Below are positions 60,231-64,000 of a stretch of 64,000 nt of DNA, piece by piece. The notes below the pieces were generated by a model. That model was not told the DNA's origin, searched no databases, and worked only from the letters and a program-made list of their open reading frames with translations. The stretch is from Nematostella vectensis (taxonomy: Eukaryota; Cnidaria; Anthozoa; Actiniaria; Edwardsiidae): NCBI RefSeq assembly GCF_932526225.1, contig NC_064038.1:250001-314000 (forward strand), written 5' to 3'. The translations under genes and the position numbers were made by a program. Numbering within the stretch: the stretch's first letter is position 1; every line of letters starts with the position of its first letter.

Positions 60231-61923
60231 GCGTCATGGCATTGCGCATGTCTGGAGTCAGTGTTTATTGTAGGCTTTCAATTGTCTACACACAGTTGAA
60301 CTTTAATAGTTGTCAATGCTTTGTTAAAATAATATTCGATATTTTACTGAATGTTTATTGACAATTTGTGGGCATTTCCTTTGAATGCAAGTCTTCCACA
60401 TGTACCAAAGGCTCATAGGTCAACATTAGAATTTGACTGAAATTCATTGTGTCCTGGCCGGAGGGCTATTGCAAAGCTCTTCATCACACTGCACTTTGAA
60501 GCATATTCTATGTATGCTTCTTTGTACAAAATGTACCCCTCCTAATAGAACATTAAAGATCACATAACTTGTTTACTTCCTCGACTCTATGCTTTTTATT
60601 TTTGTTCTCTTACTAGGAAAATATCGAATACAAATAATCAGTTAAGCTAGCAAGCTCATTTTGCTAGCTGTATATAATGCATATCAGGCCTGTATCTTTA
60701 GTATCCTGGATCAGGTAGACGAACGTATGTCACACAACTTTTTTGATGAGTATTATAAAAAAAAATACTAAAAAACGTTATCTTGAACTGTGTAAAAAAA
60801 AAAAAAAAAACATAGAAAAAAAAAAGGCCATTGGACTGGGATCGAACCCGGCCTAAAGAACAAAACGGAAACCATACATACGGATTACCCAATCGGTATG
60901 GCAGCACAAGGCTTTTACGGAAGGCTGTAAAGAACCCGAAGGCCCCAAGCACCGATATTTCCGGCGAATATGCTGTACAACACTCTTGCAAGGTATTCCA
61001 GCCCGCGCATTAATGGGGAGGACAATAACCAGGATCCCAGGCCTGTAATACGGTTACGCCACGCACAGCTCGCTGAGATATGGGATGAAAAAAAATACAG
61101 GTCTATGTGGGCGTTTTGGGTCCCTTGGGGACTCGCTATTTAGGCGTGGCATCGTAACGCACGCGAGCGCATTGTCTTTTATTGTGTACAGAATGTCTCT
61201 GTCGTTTTTTGCTTTACTTTTAGTTTTGCTTTATTTTTATTATTATTTTTTTTGTCTTTTTTTTACATTTCTTTGTACAGTATTTGACCATAGCTATGAT
61301 AACAATTATTCAAAATTATTGTAACCAACTATTGTAACCAATTATCGTAAACCAACTTGACTGCAAAACACTATTAGGCATTTCTTTCATGTGACTGCAA
61401 AGTTGACATGTCAACATCTAGAGGGGCTTCACACAACAAGGAATCATGGGGGACCATGAAAGCACGGTGTCGCGGAAAATTTTCCTGCCCCATTTATCAG
61501 GAACATCTGTGCAGCCGATGCCCTTAGTTGGATGGGGTGCACAGTTGCTTTGGGTATCGCCCTGAAGATGGCACAATGACCACAAGATGTATCTGAATGA
61601 AACTGTATACTTATTTCAAATTTTAAAAACATGTGAGTGTTCCTTACTTAGTTACAGTAGTTCTTTTGAATATTATTATTTACGTGTATAATTTAGATGA
61701 GTAATAAATACTTCTTATTTGTCTCGTAGAGCTCGTATCGTTCCTCCTAAATAACAAACAAAATAATGTGTGTTATTATCTTGGTGCAAAGGAATCTACA
61801 GTAGTTTTGTAATCAAATAATTGTTTTACTATTAACACACTTGTTCTTTCAACCAGTTTGTTGGTCTCACAAATAGACTTTTAATAAACTGGTATCCCCC
61901 CCTCTCCACTCAATAGAGGGTCA
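60231..61923 (+). repeat. Unit 36 (1693 bp)
   Basis: Shares CACAATGACC (A at 61576) with unit 33. Private: GACAATTTG near 60360, GAACGTATG near 60721, TTGGACTGGG near 60831, GGGGACTCGC near 61127 and a rearranged T-rich tract (TTTTTTTTACATTTC near 61258) that loses the usual TTTACAG acceptor-like site. Confidence 0.97.
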
Positions 61924-63610
61924 GCGTCATGGCATTGCGCATGTCTGGAGTCAGTGTTTATTGTAGGCTTTCAATTGTCTACACACAGTTGAACTTTAAT
62001 AGTTGTCAATGCTTTGTTAAAATAATATTCGATATTTTACTGAATGTTTATTGACAGTTTGTGGGCATTTCCTTTGAATGCAAGTCTTCCACATGTACCA
62101 AAGGCTCATAGGTCAACATTAGAATTTGACTGAAATTCATTGTGTCCTGGCCGGAGGGCTATTGCAAAGCTCTTCATCACACTGCACTTTGAAGCATATT
62201 CTATGTATGCTTCTTTGTACAAAATGTACCCCTCCTAATAGAACATTAAAGATCACATAACTTGTTTACTTCCTCGACTCTATGCTTTTTATTTTTGTTC
62301 TCTTACTAGGAAAATATCGAATACAAATAATCAGTTAAGCTAGCAAGCTCATTTTGCTAGCTGTATATAATGCATATCAGGCCTGTATCTTTAGTATCCT
62401 GGATCAGGTAGACGAACCTATGTCACACCACTTTTTTGATGAGTATTATAAAAAAAATACTGAAAAACGTTATCTTGAACTGTGTAAAAAAAAAAAAAAA
62501 AAGAAAAAAAAAGGCCATTGGCCTGGGATCGAACCCGGCCTAAAGAACAAAACGGAAACCATACATACGGATTACCCAATCGGTATGGCAGCACAAGGCT
62601 TTTACGGAAGGCTGTAAAGAACCCGAAGGCCCCAAGCACCGATATTTCCGGCGAATATGCTGTACAACACTCTTGCAAGGTATTCCAACCCGCGCATTAA
62701 TGGGGAGGACAATAACCAGGATCCCAGGCCTGTAATACGGTTACGCCACGCACAGCTCGCTGAGATATGGGATGAAAACAAATTCAGGTCTATGTGGGCG
62801 TTTTGGGTCCCTTGGGGGCTCGCTATTTCGGCGTGGCATCGTAACGCACGCGAGCGCATTGTCTTTTATTGTGTACAGAATGTCTCTGTCGTTTTTTGCT
62901 TTACTTTTAGTTTTGCTTTATTTTTATTATTATTTTTTTGTCTTTTTATTTACAGTTATTTGTACAGTATTTGACCATAGCTATGATAACAATTATTCAA
63001 AATTATTGTAACCAACTATTGTAACCAATTATCGTAAACCAACTTGACTGCAAAACACTATTAGGCATTTCTTTCATGTGACTGCAAAGTTGACATGTCA
63101 ACATCTAGAGGGGCTTCACCCAACAAGGAATCATGGGGGACCATGAAAGCACGGTGTCGCGGAAAATTTTCCTGCCCCATTTATCAGGAACATCTGTGCA
63201 GCCGATGCCCTTAGTTGGATGGGGTGCACAGTTGCTTTGGGTATCGCCCTGAAGATGGCACAGTGACCACAAGATGTATCTGAATGAAACTGTATACTTA
63301 TTTCAAATTTTAAAAACATGTGAGTGTTACTTACTTAGTTACAGTAGTTCTTTTGAATATTATTATTTACGTGTATAATTTAGATGAGTAATAAATACTT
63401 CTTATTTGTCTCGTAGAGCTCGTATCGTTCCTCCTAAATAACAAACAAAATAATGTGTGTTATTATCTTGGTGCAAAGGAATCTACAGTAGTTTTGTAAT
63501 CAAATAAATGTTTTACTATTAACACACTTGTTCTTTCAACCAGTTTGTTGGTCTCACAAATAGACTTTTAATAAACTGGTATCCCCCCCTCTCCACTCAA
63601 TAAAGGGTCA
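61924..63610 (+). repeat. Unit 37 (1687 bp)
   Basis: Last complete unit. Like unit 34 it lacks CATAG between the A-runs and has AAATTCAGG and CAGTTATTTG, about 5.07 kb after unit 34. GATGAAAACAAATTC near 62772 interrupts the core A-run with a C. Confidence 0.97.
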
Positions 63611-64000
63611 GCGTCATGGCATTGCGCATGTCTGGAGTCAGTGTTTATTGTAGGCTTTCAATTGTCTACACACAGTTGAACTTTAATAGTTGTCAATGCT
63701 TTGTTAAAATAATATTCGATATTTTACTGAATGTTTATTGACAGTTTGTGGGCATTTCCTTTGAATGCAAGTCTTCCACATGTACCAAAGGCTCATAGGT
63801 CAACATTAGAATTTGACTGAAATTCATTGTGTCCTGGCCGGAGGGCTATTGCAAAGCTCTTCATCACACTGCACTTTGAAGCATATTATATGTATGCTTC
63901 TTTGTACAAAATGTACCCCTCCTAATAGAACATTAAAGATCACATAACTTGTTTACTTCCTCGACTCTATGCTTTTTATTTTTGTTCTCTTACTAGGAAA
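63611..64000 (+). repeat. Unit 38, first 390 bp, cut by window end
   Basis: B-type start (GGCATTGCG, GTGGGCATT, CTCCTAATAG). GGAGGGCT in the first hairpin is shared with units 35-37. ATATTATATG near 63884 is private and lies in the loop of the second hairpin. The array clearly continues beyond the window. Confidence 0.97.

Larger units (their letters stand above)
1..64000. repeat. Tandem array of a 1.69-kb satellite monomer (37 full units plus one partial)
   Basis: The motif GCGTCATGG followed by an ATTGCGC or ACTGCGC variant returns every 1680-1702 bp from base 1 to base 63611, always in the same orientation, and the sequence between occurrences is the same each time apart from scattered substitutions and homopolymer-length changes. 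No base of the window lies outside the repeat. Both ends of the window are inside the array. The long monomer, direct orientation and local higher-order periods are typical of macrosatellite or satellite DNA spread by unequal crossover. The family is not one I recognise. It could also be a tandem array of a non-coding RNA gene, but no known RNA was recognised in it. Confidence 0.98.

Noticed and set aside
1-64000. 5S rRNA, 45S rDNA spacer or histone gene cluster
   Set aside because: No 5S internal control sequence, no conserved rRNA segment, and no histone coding frame or 3' stem-loop was recognised in the monomer.
1-64000. CRISPR array or bacterial mobile element
   Set aside because: Repeats are 1.69 kb and contiguous with no unique spacers; there is no bacterial gene structure, and AATAAA, splice-like and B-box motifs point to a eukaryote.

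Overview
The whole 64 kb window is one uninterrupted head-to-tail tandem array of a single long repeat. I count 37 complete copies and one partial copy (390 bp). I set the phase arbitrarily at the motif GCGTCATGG, which happens to be base 1. Most copies are 1680-1702 bp. Four are longer because of internal duplications: 2040 and 2041 bp (units 6 and 11), 1860 and 1858 bp (units 21 and 23). There is no unique sequence at either edge, so the array is longer than the window. I found no protein-coding gene, rRNA or complete tRNA that I can support, and no CRISPR array or autonomous mobile element. The sequence reads as eukaryotic, probably animal, satellite or macrosatellite DNA: AT-rich, homopolymer-rich, with AATAAA motifs, pyrimidine-rich AG acceptor-like sites and a Pol III B-box match, and no bacterial gene organisation. 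I cannot name the species.

Each monomer has the same layout, given here as offsets from its own start. 0-0.2 kb is AT-rich spacer. 0.2-0.45 kb carries three short perfect hairpins, each with a 7-nt loop, then a TATATAA motif. 0.5-0.6 kb holds long A-runs. 0.6-0.97 kb is a CpG-rich, higher-GC core that opens with a reverse-strand B-box match. 0.97-1.05 kb is a T-rich tract. 1.17-1.19 kb has a 14-bp perfect palindrome. 1.2-1.35 kb is a second higher-GC segment with several inverted repeats. 1.4-1.5 kb contains splice-like motifs. The end has a nested inverted repeat, a C-run and AATAAA. Small ORFs recur in every unit only because the DNA recurs: they shift with A-run length, are interrupted in some units, and their variants are mostly amino-acid-changing.

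The array has history written into it. Units 1, 2, 4 and the start of unit 5 form a subfamily (A); all others are subfamily B. A block of about 7.05 kb (6960-14010) is repeated almost perfectly at 15782-22831, and its left edge falls at the A/B switch in unit 5. Units 15-19, 20-23 and 26-31 show two-unit higher-order periodicity (about 3.36, 3.55 and 3.38 kb); units 33-37 show traces of a three-unit period (about 5.07 kb). The two types of internal duplication (360 and 165 bp) each join halves that resemble different monomers, so they look like unequal exchange between diverged copies rather than replication slippage. The window is best read as a record of unequal crossover and gene conversion in a long-monomer satellite.
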